From DASSUW01 sp963844405 (GTDB taxonomy: Bacteria; Actinomycetota; Thermoleophilia; Solirubrobacterales; Solirubrobacteraceae), in contig CAWJNZ010000004.1 of NCBI GenBank assembly GCA_963844405.1, positions 310,001 to 374,000 of the forward strand: a stretch of DNA of 64,000 nt. The letters are read 5' to 3'. The first letter of the stretch is position 1. Each line of letters begins with the position of its first letter. Positions 15,603 through 24,851 of the stretch are shown in pieces. The notes under the pieces are model-generated. The model did not search any database. It was not told where the DNA came from and was given only the letters and a program-made list of their open reading frames with translations. Position numbers and translations under genes: made by a program.

Positions 15603-16574
15603 ATGACGGGTCCGATCCTGGTCACGGGCGGCGCCGGCTTCGTCGGGTCGCACGTGGTCGACGCGCTGCTGCACGCGGGCTGGGAGGTCCGGGTGCTCGA
15701 CCGCCGCCGGGGGCCGGACGGCGCGGAGTGGATCGAGGGGGACGTCCGCGACGCTCACACGGTCGCCGCGGCGGTGGCAGGGGTGGACGCCGTCTGCCAC
15801 CACGCCGCCATGACCGGCGACTACGACGACGCCGCCGACTGCGTCGCCACCAACGACTTCGGCACCGCCGTCCTGCTGAGCGGGCTGGCCGATCGCGGCT
15901 TCGCGGGCCGCCTCGTGCTCGGCTCGAGCACCGTCGTCTACGGCGAGGGCCTGTATGCGTGCGCGAGCCACGGCTCCGTGCGCCCCGCCCGGCGGGCGGC
16001 GAAGGACCTCGACGCCGGCCGCTTCGACCACCCGTGCCCGGCCTGCGGAGCGCCGCTCGAGCCGCGCGCCGTGCCGGAACAGGCGGCACGCGAGCCGCGC
16101 GGCGTCTACGCGGCCACCAAGCTCGCGCAGGAGCTCCTGTGCACCGCACTCGGCGACGAGACGGCCGCGAAGGTGACGATCCTGCGCTACGACGCCCTCT
16201 ACGGGCCGCGGATGACGAACGGCATGCTCGGCGCCTTCCGGTCAGCGCTGCGGAACGGCGACGCGCCGCGCGTGTTCGAGGACGGCCGCCAGCTGCGCGA
16301 CTTCGTCCACGTGCGCGACGTCGCCCGCGCGACCCTGCTCGCGCTCGCCGACACGCCGCCGGGCGCCTACAACGTCGCGTCCGGGACACCGCGCACGGTG
16401 AAGGCGCTGGCCGACGCGCTCAGCCGCGCCTTCGGCGGAGCCGAGCCGCTGGTCACGAGGAGCTGGCGCGCCGGCGACGTCCGCCACCGGTTCGGCGAGA
16501 CGACCGCGGCCGCCGAGCGGCTGGGCTTCCATGCCGCCGAGGACTTCGAGGCGGGCATGCGGGAGTGCGTCTGA
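15603..16574 (+). CDS. NAD-dependent epimerase/dehydratase (dTDP-rhamnose 4-epimerase-like)
   Basis: A 323-residue extended SDR. Glycine motif VTGGAGFVGSHVV (about 7-19), HHAAMTG, catalytic serine region LGSSTVVYGEGLY and YAATK for the Tyr-x-x-x-Lys pair. Between them lies a small cysteine insert (CPACGAPLEP) after YACASHG, a pattern seen in dTDP-L-rhamnose 4-epimerase-like proteins. The substrate is probably a nucleotide sugar, but no cell-wall cluster is nearby to fix it. TACGGT lies 8 bases before the ATG, suggesting a leaderless transcript. Confidence 0.8.
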   Translation: MTGPILVTGGAGFVGSHVVDALLHAGWEVRVLDRRRGPDGAEWIEGDVRDAHTVAAAVAGVDAVCHHAAMTGDYDDAADCVATNDFGTAVLLSGLADRGFAGRLVLGSSTVVYGEGLYACASHGSVRPARRAAKDLDAGRFDHPCPACGAPLEPRAVPEQAAREPRGVYAATKLAQELLCTALGDETAAKVTILRYDALYGPRMTNGMLGAFRSALRNGDAPRVFEDGRQLRDFVHVRDVARATLLALADTPPGAYNVASGTPRTVKALADALSRAFGGAEPLVTRSWRAGDVRHRFGETTAAAERLGFHAAEDFEAGMRECV

Positions 16575-16591
16575 GGGCATAGGGTGCCGCG

Positions 16592-17426
16592 ATGACCCGC
16601 GTCGCCGTCGTCGGCCATGTCGAGTGGATCGAGTTCGCGCGCGTGCCGCACGTGCCGCGCCCCGGCGAGATCCTGCACGCCACCGAGTGGTGGGAGGACG
16701 TCGGCGGCGGTGGCGCCGTGGCGGCCGTGCAGCTCGCCAAGCTCGCGGGCGGCGTCGACTTCTTCACCGCGCTGGCGCAGGACGAGCTCGGCCGGCGCTC
16801 GCAGGAGCGGCTCGAGGAGCTCGGCGTGACCGTCCACGCGGCGCCGCGCCCCGGCGTCCAGCGCAGCGGCTTCGTCCACCTCGACGACGACCACGAGCGC
16901 ACGATCACCATCCGCGGCGAGCGCATCGTCCCCACCGGCGACGACGACCTGCCGTGGGAGCGGCTGGACGAGGTCGATGCCGTCTACTTCACCGGCGGCG
17001 ACGTCGGAGCGCTCGTGCAGGCGCGGCGGGCGCGCAAGGTGGTGGCCACGCCGCGTGCCTACGACACGCTGAGTGGCCTCCGACGTCAACCTCGACGCGC
17101 TGGTGCGCTCGGCCAAGGACCCCGGCGAGCAGCAGGCCGAGGAGCACCTCGACCCGTCGCCGGACATCGTGGTCTCGACCGCCGGCAAGGAGGGCGGCGA
17201 GTGGATCGGCGAGGACCGCACCAGCGGCCGCTTCAAGGCCGCCCAGCTGCCCGGGCCGCCACGGCACGCCTACGGCGCCGGCGACTCGTTCGCGGCCGGG
17301 CTGACCTACGGCCTCGGCGCCGACCTGCCGATCGACAAGGCGCTCGAGGTCGCCTCGCGCTGCGGCGCCTACAAGCTGGCGGGGCGCGCGCCGTTCGACA
17401 ACCAGCTCACCGCCGCAGATCTATGA
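16592..17426 (+). CDS. PfkB-family carbohydrate kinase, frame interrupted by one base
   Basis: Ribokinase-like sugar or nucleoside kinase. The N-terminal part has the DVGGGGAVAAVQLAKLAG substrate-binding motif and FFTALAQDELG. At about 17072 one extra A shifts the frame. Corrected, DTL continues as VASDVNLDALVRSAKD and reaches the catalytic YGAGDSFAAGLTYGLG, where the aspartate is the expected base. Corrected length is about 277 residues. A TAGGGT box lies 6 bases before the ATG. The end overlaps the convergent alcohol dehydrogenase by 20 bases. The substrate is not evident. Confidence 0.8.
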
Positions 17427-18366
17427 CCGCGGCGCCCTCGATCCGGCCCGCGCGGAGGCGCTCGAGCGCCTGCTCGGCCTGATCGAGCCCGAACTCGGTG
17501 ACCGCCGTCCGGACCGGAACCTTCGGCGCCAGCTCCAGGAACTCCTCGGCGTCGGCGCGCGTGAGGTTGGCGACCGAGCGCAGGACGCGCTCCTCCCACA
17601 GGTCGCGATAGGGGAAGGAGGGGATGTTGGACATGTGGATGCCGGCGCAGACGACCGCCCCGCCGGGCGCCACGGCGCGCAGCGCCGCCGGGACCAGCGC
17701 ACCGACCGGGGCGAAGATGATCGCCGCATCGAGCGGCTCCGGCCCCAGTCCCGCGGCGTCGCCGGCCCACTCGGCGCCGAGCGACAGCGCGAGCACCTGT
17801 GCGGCCGTGTCGTCGGCGCGCGTGAAGGCGAAGACGCGGCGCCCCTCGTGGACGGCGACCTGGCAGACGATGTGGGCGGCGGCGCCGAAGCCGTAGAGCC
17901 CGAGCCGCACGCCGTCGCCGGCCAGGCGCAGCGCCCGGTGGCCGATCAGCCCGCCGCAGAGCAGCGGCGCGATCTCGACATCCGAGAGCCCGTCGGGCAG
18001 CGGGAAGCAGTAGCGCGCGTCGGCGACCGCGTGCTCGGCGTAGCCGCCGTCGACGTCGCGGCCGGTGAAGCGCGCCCGCCGGCACAGGTTCTCGCGCCCG
18101 CTCGCGCAGTACGCGCACTCGCCGCACGTCCAGGCGAGCCAGGGGACGCCGAGCCGCCGCCCGTCCTCGTCGGTCGCGACGATCTGATGCCCGAGGATCA
18201 GCGGCAGGTGCCCGGGCTCGAGCTCGCCGTCGCGCAGGTGCAGGTCGGTCCGGCAGACGCCGCACGCGTGCACGCGCAGGAGCAGCTGTCCGTCACGGGC
18301 CTTCGGCTCAGCCACCTCCGCCACCCGCAGCGGCCGGCCCGGCTCCTCGAGCAGGGCCGCCCGCAT
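17407..18366 (-). CDS. Zinc-dependent alcohol dehydrogenase family protein
   Basis: A 319-residue MDR enzyme. Catalytic zinc region HACGVCRTDLHL and PLILGHQIVA, where GHQ replaces the more common GHE as in one ADH subgroup. Structural zinc cysteines CGECAYCASGRENLC. The NAD-binding site is LYGFGAAAHIVCQVA (about 170-184). It is the last gene of a leftward group with the sucrase/ferredoxin-like gene (sharing bases TGATG) and a membrane protein. Substrate unknown. Confidence 0.87.
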   Translation of the reverse strand: MRAALLEEPGRPLRVAEVAEPKARDGQLLLRVHACGVCRTDLHLRDGELEPGHLPLILGHQIVATDEDGRRLGVPWLAWTCGECAYCASGRENLCRRARFTGRDVDGGYAEHAVADARYCFPLPDGLSDVEIAPLLCGGLIGHRALRLAGDGVRLGLYGFGAAAHIVCQVAVHEGRRVFAFTRADDTAAQVLALSLGAEWAGDAAGLGPEPLDAAIIFAPVGALVPAALRAVAPGGAVVCAGIHMSNIPSFPYRDLWEERVLRSVANLTRADAEEFLELAPKVPVRTAVTEFGLDQAEQALERLRAGRIEGAAVIDLRR

Positions 18367-19235
18367 CACGCGGCGGCGCGGTCGAGCGCGACGAGGTCGA
18401 CGAGCTCGTAGGCCGGCACGGCCTCGGGCTCGTCGCCGCACGAGATCGGCCGCGGCTCCGCCTCGCGCCGCGCGACGACCGCCTGCAGGCGGTCGGTCGG
18501 CGTGTGCAGAGTCACCACGTCGCCGTCGACGCCCTCGACCACCACGTCGTCCAGGCCGCGCAGCCCCAGCCGCCGCCGGACCAAGACGTCCGCGGCCTGG
18601 ACCACCGGCGGGTCGCCGGCCCGCCCGCGCAGGTACTCGAGCGCGATCTCGCCGGCCTCGTACGCCGTCACGATCTCCGGCCCGCGCGCGGCGGGCACGC
18701 GGCCGAAGCAGAGGCCGTGCGGGAAGGCGAGGAAGGTGGCCGCGAAGCGGTGGCCGCCGATGTGGCCGACCTCCCACGTCTCGTCGCCGCGCTGGGCCCT
18801 CATCGCCCGCACGAGCGGACGGCCGCGCCGCGCGCAGCAGGGGTCGCGCTTGCCGTGCGTGCAGACCGCGTAGACCGGCTGCTCCCAGCGGACCTCCGGC
18901 TCGCCGACGTCGAGCTCCAGGACCTCGCGCGGGTCGGACAGCTCGTAGCGCGCGATCCACGGGTCCTCGCGCCGGGTGTCGGCGACGAAGCAGACGCGCC
19001 GCTCGTGCGGGGCCCGGCGCGGGCTGCGCCGGATCAGGTGGACCTTGACGCCGGCCTCGTCGGCGAACGCCAGCAGCTCGCGCGCCAGCCCCTCGTCGAG
19101 GTCCGAGTGCGTGACCGCGTTGCGGCCCGTCCACGGCCCGCACTGCTCGAGCAGCAGGAAGCGTCGCGCCTTGGGCGCGGTGGCCGCGAGGTCCTCGCCG
19201 AGGCGCTCGCCGAGGACGGAACAGGCATCGATCAC
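18366..19235 (-). CDS. Sucrase/ferredoxin-like (thioredoxin-fold 2Fe-2S) protein
   Basis: A 289-residue protein of the sucrase/ferredoxin-like family (Apd1-related), whose thioredoxin-fold C-terminal part binds a 2Fe-2S cluster. Hallmarks are VCTHGKRDPCCARRGRPL and GHIGGHRFAATFLAFPHGLC, giving the Cys and His ligands. The N-terminus has CSVLGERLGEDLAATAPKA and LLEQCGPWTG. The GTG start overlaps the stop of the upstream membrane protein by 4 bases. Redox partner unknown; the adjacent alcohol dehydrogenase is a candidate by context only. Confidence 0.82.
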   Translation of the reverse strand: MIDACSVLGERLGEDLAATAPKARRFLLLEQCGPWTGRNAVTHSDLDEGLARELLAFADEAGVKVHLIRRSPRRAPHERRVCFVADTRREDPWIARYELSDPREVLELDVGEPEVRWEQPVYAVCTHGKRDPCCARRGRPLVRAMRAQRGDETWEVGHIGGHRFAATFLAFPHGLCFGRVPAARGPEIVTAYEAGEIALEYLRGRAGDPPVVQAADVLVRRRLGLRGLDDVVVEGVDGDVVTLHTPTDRLQAVVARREAEPRPISCGDEPEAVPAYELVDLVALDRAAA

Positions 19236-19873
19236 GTGAACAGGGTTAGCAGCCCGGCGAGCACGAACGCGCCCGCCCACACGCCGTCGAGGTTGATCCA
19301 GGCCTTCCGGAGCACGGCGACGCCGAGCTTCTCGTAGACCAGGACCGCGACCACGCCCATCACGAGCACCATCGCGCCGACGTGGAGCAGGAGCCCGAAC
19401 GCGCCGGTCAGCAGCTCGGCGCCGCCGCCCGTGGCCTCGAGCGCGTGGTCATGGGCGGAGGCCGCGGCGGCGCCCCCGCCGATCAGCACCGGCGCCACCA
19501 TCAGCCCGGCGCCGTGGGCGGTCGACATCAGGAACGACCACCACGCCAGCTCGCGCCGGTTGACCCGCATCGTCGTCCAGCGGAAGTGCGCGCGCGGCTT
19601 GGCAAAGCGGAAGACCCCGAACAGGATCAACGCGATGCCGGCCGTCAGCCGCAGCACCGACGGGTCGGCCAGCAGGCCGAGCCCGAGCACCGCCGCCGCC
19701 ACCAGCACGAGCGACAGCTCGTGGCCGATGGCGATCGGCGGCAGAGCCCGCAGCACGGCGCGGCGGTCGCGGTCCTGCATCCCCAGCGCGACCGCGAACA
19801 GCCAGCCCATCGCGGGGTTCAGCCCGTGATAGGCGCCGAGCGCGGCGATCAGGAGCAGGGCCCAGAGGTCCAC
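19232..19873 (-). CDS. Integral membrane protein of unknown function
   Basis: A 213-residue polytopic protein with about six hydrophobic segments. It begins with a conserved-looking AYHGLNPAMGWLFAVALGMQ and has GHELSLVLVAAAVLGLG and STAHGAGLMVAPVLIG. Three histidines lie at or near membrane segments (YHGLNP, GHE, AHG), reminiscent of metal-transport families such as NicO/RcnA, but the similarity is too weak for a name. It is the first gene of a three-gene leftward operon with tight overlaps. Confidence 0.65.
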   Translation of the reverse strand: MDLWALLLIAALGAYHGLNPAMGWLFAVALGMQDRDRRAVLRALPPIAIGHELSLVLVAAAVLGLGLLADPSVLRLTAGIALILFGVFRFAKPRAHFRWTTMRVNRRELAWWSFLMSTAHGAGLMVAPVLIGGGAAAASAHDHALEATGGGAELLTGAFGLLLHVGAMVLVMGVVAVLVYEKLGVAVLRKAWINLDGVWAGAFVLAGLLTLFT

Positions 19874-19914
19874 GTCAACCCCCGCGACTGCTGTGGTGGC
19901 GGGCGGTCACGGGC

Positions 19915-21294
19915 TCAGTCGGGGAAGCAGTACGAGTCGGAGGACGCGTCGCCGCCCTGGAGGCGCACCTGGTGCGGCCGCTCGCCCGAGAACTCGACGA
20001 ACAGGTCCGGGTCCACCGCCAGCGAGCCGTCCTCGCCGGCGTCGAGCTTGACCATCCAGCCGTCGATCCCCTCCGGGTAGAACTGCTCGTCCCAGGCGGC
20101 GTACAGCGAGTTCGTGAGGTAGACGCGGCGGCCGTCGCGGCTCGTCTCGACCATCTGCGGCCCGCCGTTCAAGGGGCCGCTCGCCGGGTGCGCCTCGCGG
20201 CCGACGATGCCGCCGATCCGCACCGAAGCCGTCTCGCGCGGGGCGCGCGGGTCGGAGACGTCGAAGCGCTTGAGCTCGCCGGTGCCCCAGCAGGAGACGT
20301 AGAGGTCGCGGTCGTCGACCGACAGCGAGATGTCGGTGATCAGCGGCGGCACGGCCCCGAACGGCTGCAGGATCGGCGGCAGCTGCTCGGCCTCGGCCGG
20401 CTCGGCGGGGATCGAGATGACCTTGTCGGCGGTCACGCGGCCGTCGTCGCCGCGCTCCCAGAGCCAGATCGAGGCGCTCAGGTCGGCCGTCGAGGTGACG
20501 ACGCCGACGAACCCGTAGGCCTTGGAGGGATTGTGCGCGGGCCGCAGCTCGAGCACCATCTGGTGCTCCGGTCCGAGGTCGATCTCCTGCGTGTGGCGGC
20601 GCGTCTTGAGGTCGAAGACGTGCAGCCGGTGGCCGTACTGGTTGCCGAGCAGGAGCTCGCCGACGAGGCCGTCCTCGACCATGTTCGGCGTGCCCCACTC
20701 GCTGGTGATGACGGTGTCGTGGCCGAGGTGCCACCAGAAGTCGTAGGCCAGCTCCTGCGTGCCGCGGTCGTCCTCCCACTGGCCCTTGACCGAGAAGTCG
20801 TCGTGGTCGAGCAGGAAGATGCCGCCCGGGCCGTCGCCCTCGGGGTTGCCGAGCGCGGAGACGTAGATGCCGTCGGGGCCGCAGTGGACGGTGTGCGGGC
20901 GGCTGTAGCCCGCCTTCCTTGCGATCTCCTCGGCCTCGATGACCTTGACGAGCTTGGGGGAGCGGGGGTCGTCCTTGACGTCGAGCACGTGGATCCGCGA
21001 CGAGCGCAGGCCGGGGACGAGCAGGTAGCGGCGCTCGACGTGCGGGTGCGGGGCCCACGGGCAGAGCGCCGACGAGCACGCGTTCCAGCCGAAGTGGTGC
21101 AGCTCGTCGCCGGGGTTCGGCATGTCGAAGCGGCCGACGAGCTCTCCCGCCTCGAGGTCGAGCACGTTGATGGCGTCCGGCTTGCCGTTGCCGCTCGTGT
21201 TCAGCGTGGCGACGTAGGCGAGCGTCTCCGGCGGCGCGCCGGCGGCGCTGCCGGGGGACGGATAGAAGGTGGGATCGGGCGTCAGTCGAGCCAT
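19915..21294 (-). CDS. Selenium-binding protein SBP56 / methanethiol oxidase
   Basis: A 459-residue protein of the SBP56 family, whose members oxidise methanethiol to formaldehyde, H2S and H2O2 and bind copper. Motifs: AYVATLNTSGNGKPDAINVLD, HHFGWNACSSALCPWAPHP with the conserved cysteines, SRPHTVHCGPDGIYVSALG, FWWHLGHDTVITSEWGTPNM, and FSGERPHQVRLQGGDASSDSY. The histidines in these stretches match the family's metal-binding positions. The ATG gives the usual family length. With the nearby sulfate system it fits a sulfur theme, but it is not in that operon. Confidence 0.92.
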   Translation of the reverse strand: MARLTPDPTFYPSPGSAAGAPPETLAYVATLNTSGNGKPDAINVLDLEAGELVGRFDMPNPGDELHHFGWNACSSALCPWAPHPHVERRYLLVPGLRSSRIHVLDVKDDPRSPKLVKVIEAEEIARKAGYSRPHTVHCGPDGIYVSALGNPEGDGPGGIFLLDHDDFSVKGQWEDDRGTQELAYDFWWHLGHDTVITSEWGTPNMVEDGLVGELLLGNQYGHRLHVFDLKTRRHTQEIDLGPEHQMVLELRPAHNPSKAYGFVGVVTSTADLSASIWLWERGDDGRVTADKVISIPAEPAEAEQLPPILQPFGAVPPLITDISLSVDDRDLYVSCWGTGELKRFDVSDPRAPRETASVRIGGIVGREAHPASGPLNGGPQMVETSRDGRRVYLTNSLYAAWDEQFYPEGIDGWMVKLDAGEDGSLAVDPDLFVEFSGERPHQVRLQGGDASSDSYCFPD

Positions 21295-21325
21295 GACAAG
21301 GCAACCTACTGATTCCCGGGCGGCT

Positions 21326-21619
21326 TTACCGCCTTTTGACCGGTGCGCGTGCCGGAACCGGCTCGGGAACGCCGCGGCGCGAGGTCGCGGGCTCGGGGCG
21401 GAGGTCGCCGCCGTGGTCGCGGCGGCGGCTCGGCCACGGGGCCGCGTCGGGCAGCGGGAGCCGCAGGCCGCCGGACGGGCCCTTGGGGGTCTCGGGCTCG
21501 GGTGTGTTGCCACCGCCGCCGCGGCCGTCGTCGCCGTCGTCATCGTCGTCGCGCAGCCGGAAGAACCACACCAGCCACACGATCAGCGCCCCGATGTCGA
21601 AGACCCGGAGCCCGACCAT
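21326..21619 (-). CDS. Small single-pass membrane protein
   Basis: A 97-residue protein with one hydrophobic segment near the N-terminus (VFDIGALIVWLVWFF), then an acidic run (RDDDDDGDD) and a long proline, glycine and arginine-rich tail. A GTG eight codons upstream (21643) could also be the start. It lies between the NudC and SBP56 genes on the same strand. No function is recognised; the N-terminal segment resembles small actinobacterial membrane proteins. Confidence 0.5.
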   Translation of the reverse strand: MVGLRVFDIGALIVWLVWFFRLRDDDDDGDDGRGGGGNTPEPETPKGPSGGLRLPLPDAAPWPSRRRDHGGDLRPEPATSRRGVPEPVPARAPVKRR

Positions 21620-21639
21620 GAAGATCCACCCCTCCAGTG

Positions 21640-22521
21640 TCACCTCACCACGCAGGCTAGCGCCGCAACCATGTCTCCAGCAACCGCCTCGCGATGGCGA
21701 AGCGCGGCGGGACGCCAAGTCGGGCCCTCGCGCTCCTCGACGGCGGCGGCGACGTCGGCCCGGCTGAACCAGCGCACGTCCTCCAGCTCCTCGTCGACGC
21801 GGCGCGGCTCGCCGGAGACGTAGGGGGCGAAGAAGCCCAGCATCAGCGAGGTCGGGAAGGGCCACGGCTGGCTCGCCGCGTACTCCGGCGGGCCGACCTC
21901 GACGCCCGCCTCCTCGCGCACCTCGCGCGCCACCGCCTCCTCGAGGCTCTCGCCCGGCTCCACGAAGCCCGCCAGCGCGGAGTAGCGGCCGGGCGGCCAG
22001 CTCGGCTGGCGGCCGAGCAGCACGCGGTCGCCGTCGGTGACGAGCATGATCACCACCGGGTCGGTGCGCGGGTGGTGGTCGGTGCCGCAGCGCTCGCAGC
22101 GGCGGACGATCCCGGCCTCGGCGACGGCGGTCGGCGCGCCGCAGACCGAGCAGTGGCGGTGGCGGCGGTGCCAGTTGACGAGCGCGGCGGCGTGGGCGGC
22201 GAGGCCGGCGTCGGCGTGGGGGAGGGTGGAGGCGGCCGCGCGCAGGCCGAGCGGGCGGGTGCCGGCCGGGGCGGGGAGCGAGTCGGCTTCGACGGCGAAC
22301 ACCGGCCCGGCCTCGTCGAGCCCCAGCAGCAGCGGCTCGCGGGCGCTGACCGAGGACAGCGGCACCAGCGCCAGCCGGTCGTCCTCCGTCAGGTGCACGG
22401 CGGCGTCGCCGGCCAGGACCGCGCGCGCGCCGGGGCTCGCCCGCTGCGCGGCGACCCAGGCGGGGTCGGTCCGCCGCCCCGCCGCCCGGTCGAGCCGCCC
22501 GCCGGTGAACGTGATCGCCAT
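21640..22521 (-). CDS. nudC: NADH pyrophosphatase NudC
   Basis: A 293-residue Nudix hydrolase of NAD(H) and NAD-capped RNA. It has a zinc ribbon (CSVCG and CERCG), a Nudix box starting GFVEPGES and continuing REVREEAGV, and the NudC-specific SQPWPFPTSLM downstream. An N-terminal domain precedes the zinc ribbon, as in E. coli NudC. The start could be three codons earlier (22530), but that would overlap the divergent gene's start. Confidence 0.92.
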   Translation of the reverse strand: MAITFTGGRLDRAAGRRTDPAWVAAQRASPGARAVLAGDAAVHLTEDDRLALVPLSSVSAREPLLLGLDEAGPVFAVEADSLPAPAGTRPLGLRAAASTLPHADAGLAAHAAALVNWHRRHRHCSVCGAPTAVAEAGIVRRCERCGTDHHPRTDPVVIMLVTDGDRVLLGRQPSWPPGRYSALAGFVEPGESLEEAVAREVREEAGVEVGPPEYAASQPWPFPTSLMLGFFAPYVSGEPRRVDEELEDVRWFSRADVAAAVEEREGPTWRPAALRHREAVAGDMVAALACVVR

Positions 22522-22528
22522 GTAGGGC

Positions 22529-23344
22529 ATGATGCCCGCCGTGATCCGTCCGCTGCGCTCCGGCGAGGCGTTCCTCGCCGACGTGCGCGGCGCGCGGGAC
22601 GGCCTCCACCTGTGGTGGCTCGGCCAGAGCGGCTTCCTGGTGGCCTGGGAGGGCCGCCACCTGCTGCTCGACCCGTACCTGTCGGACTCGCTGACCCGCA
22701 AGTACGCGGACACCGACAAGCCGCACGTGCGCATGACCGAGCGGGTCGTCGACCCCGCGCAGCTCGGCTTCGTCGACGTCGTGACCGCCTCGCACGGCCA
22801 CACCGACCACCTCGATCCGGACACGCTGCGTGCCCTCCCGGGCGCCCGGCTCGTCGCCCCGGCGGCGCACCGCTCGCTGGCCGCCGAGCGCGCCGGCCGC
22901 GAGCCGCTCGGCATCGACGACGGGGAGACCGTCGAGGTCGCCGGCTTCGCGATCCGGGCGGTGCCGGCCGCGCACGAGGCGATCGAGCGCGACGAGGAGG
23001 GCCGGATGCTCCACCTCGGCTATGTCGTGCGCTGCGGCCCGTTCGCCGTCTACCACGCGGGCGACACCGTGCCCTACGAGGACCAGGCGGCGCGGGTCGG
23101 GTCGGTCGACCTCGCGCTGCTGCCGATCAACGGCCGCGCCCCTGAGCGGCGCGTGGCCGGCAACCTCCACGGGGAGGAGGCGGCGACGCTGGCGCACGAG
23201 CTCGGCGCCGGCTTGGCCGTCCCCATGCACTTCGAGATGTTCGAGTTCAACACCGAGCCGCCGGACGCGTTCGTGGCCGCCTGCGAGCGGCTCGGCCAGC
23301 CCTACCGCGTCCTGCGCGCCGGCGAGCGGCTCACGCTGCCTTGA
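22529..23344 (+). CDS. Metallo-beta-lactamase-fold hydrolase (UlaG-like)
   Basis: A 271-residue hydrolase of the UlaG/YtnP-like group. WWLGQSGFLV opens the fold; TASHGHTDHLD is the metal-binding HxHxDH-like motif; AVPAAHE and YHAGDTVPY supply further ligands; VPMHFEMFEFN is near the end. L-ascorbate-6-phosphate lactonase is the named family member, but no ascorbate genes are nearby, so the substrate is open. ATGs at 22529 and 22532 and a GTG at 22541 are possible starts. The end overlaps the convergent ATPase gene by 14 bases. Confidence 0.85.
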   Translation: MMPAVIRPLRSGEAFLADVRGARDGLHLWWLGQSGFLVAWEGRHLLLDPYLSDSLTRKYADTDKPHVRMTERVVDPAQLGFVDVVTASHGHTDHLDPDTLRALPGARLVAPAAHRSLAAERAGREPLGIDDGETVEVAGFAIRAVPAAHEAIERDEEGRMLHLGYVVRCGPFAVYHAGDTVPYEDQAARVGSVDLALLPINGRAPERRVAGNLHGEEAATLAHELGAGLAVPMHFEMFEFNTEPPDAFVAACERLGQPYRVLRAGERLTLP

Positions 23345-23724
23345 GCAGCGGGAAGGTCATGCAGACCTCGGTGCCGCCGCCGGGCGGTGCGGTGACGGAG
23401 AAGCTGTCGGCCAGGGTGGCGATCAGCGGCAGCCCGAGGCCGGCGCCCGGGCTGTCCGTGCGCGGGGTCATGCCGCAGCCATCGTCGCGCACGATGACCT
23501 TCAGCTCGCCGCCGTCCCACTCGACGCGCAGCGTGAAGTCGCCGTCGCTCGGTGTCGCGGTAGCTGTGGACGACGACGTTGCTGACGGCCTCGGACACGG
23601 CCAGCCGAGCAGCTTCGCGGACCGGCTCCTGCGCTCCCGCACGCAGGGCTGCATCCCAGACGGCCCGCCTCGCCGCGCCGACGTGCTCCGGGCGCGCGGG
23701 CCAGCTTTGCTCAGATCGATGCAC
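23331..23724 (-). CDS. Anti-sigma-factor-type ATP-binding protein (HATPase_c), frame interrupted by one base
   Basis: RsbW/SpoIIAB-like serine kinase domain of about 130 residues. The N-terminal half has SWPARPEHVGAARRAVWDAA and the N-box LAVSEAVSNVVVHSYRD. An extra base at about 23551-23556 then shifts the frame; corrected, it continues PSDGDFTLRVEWDGGELKV, VRDDGCGM and GAGLGLPLIATLAD, the G-boxes. The GTG at 23724 gives a start just before the conserved domain. Such proteins usually bind a sigma factor and an anti-anti-sigma protein; neither is adjacent. Confidence 0.75.
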
Positions 23725-23818
23725 TCGGGCGTTTGCGTACCCGTCTTGAGCGCCCGCGAACGTCAGGTTGCCCGGATGGGCCAAGACGCTGACCTCGCGC
23801 GTGCCGCGCCGGAGGGGC

Positions 23819-24851
23819 TCAGGGTGTCCGAACGGTGACCGGAATGCGATGGATCGCGTTGTTGGCATAGCCGCCGACGTTCCACGGCGGCGCGTCCGGC
23901 TGGCTGCGGCCCGTGGCGTCGGTCGCCCGGCAGGACAGCTCGTGCTCGCCCTCGGTCGCGTCCCATTCGAGCCACCACGGCACCCAGGCGGCACGCCCCG
24001 GCGGGTCGCCGAGCTCGGCCTCGGACCAGGCTCCGTCGATCCCGACCTCGACGTGCTCGATCGCGCCCCAGCCCGACCAGGCGCGGCCCTCGAGCCGGAC
24101 CGGCCCGGCCGGCAGGAAGCGGCGGCGGGTCATGAAGTCGGGGATGCCCGGCGGCGTCATCAGCGAGCGCGGCTCGATGCGGGTGACCGGCGTGCCGGGA
24201 TCGTCCTCGGAGCGGCGCATCCGGTACCCGGTGACCATCTGGTAGCCCTGGAACGGCTCGTCGGCGACGGTGATCCGCGGCCAGCCACTTCACGTTCGTC
24301 ATCCCGTACCAGCCGGGGACCACGAGCCGCAGCGGGAAGCCGTGCTGCGGCGGGAGCGGCTCGCCGTTGGCGGCGTAGGCGAGCAGCGCGCCGTCGCAGT
24401 CGGCGAGGGACAGGCTGCGCGCGTAGTCCTGCTCCACGCCGCCCTCGACGCCGCGGTCGAGGCCCGTGAACACGACCTCGTCGCCGCCCGCGCCCGCCTC
24501 TGCGAGCAGCGCGGCCACGGGCACGCCGGTCCACTCGATCGTCCCGACCGCCTCCGTCAGCCACGGCTGGCTCACCACATGCGGCTCGAGCTGGGCGCGA
24601 CCGTTCCCCGCGCACTCCATCGTCACCGGCAACGTCACCGCCTCGCGCGCCCGCAGGTCGTCGAGGCTGAGCGAGAGCGGACGCTCCACCAGGCCGTCGA
24701 CCGCGAGCCGCCAGGCGCCGGCGTCGACGGCCGGGATGTCGTAGTGGGTGAGCAGGTAGTGCAGGCCGAGCGGCGTGATCTCGTGGCGCAGCGCCTCGAG
24801 CGGCATGCCGTGGTTGCGGGCCGCGAGCTGCAGCTCCTCGAACGAGATCAA
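23819..24851 (-). CDS. Sulfite-oxidase-family molybdopterin oxidoreductase, frame interrupted by one base
   Basis: Cytoplasmic-type member of the sulfite oxidase fold, about 343 residues after correction. The Moco ligand cysteine is in TMECAGNGRAQLEPH; GTIEWTGVPVAALL, DYARSLSLADC, ANGEPLPPQHGFPLRLVVPG and GMTNVKWLA follow. At about 24278 one extra base shifts the frame; corrected, it continues RITVADEPFQGYQMVTGY and the C-terminal Mo-co dimerisation domain (SGWGAIEHVEVGIDG, HELSCRATDATG). No twin-arginine signal is visible. The start is TTG overlapping the stop of the GroES-like gene (TTGA). It would use the cofactor made by the moa genes. Substrate unknown. Confidence 0.82.
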
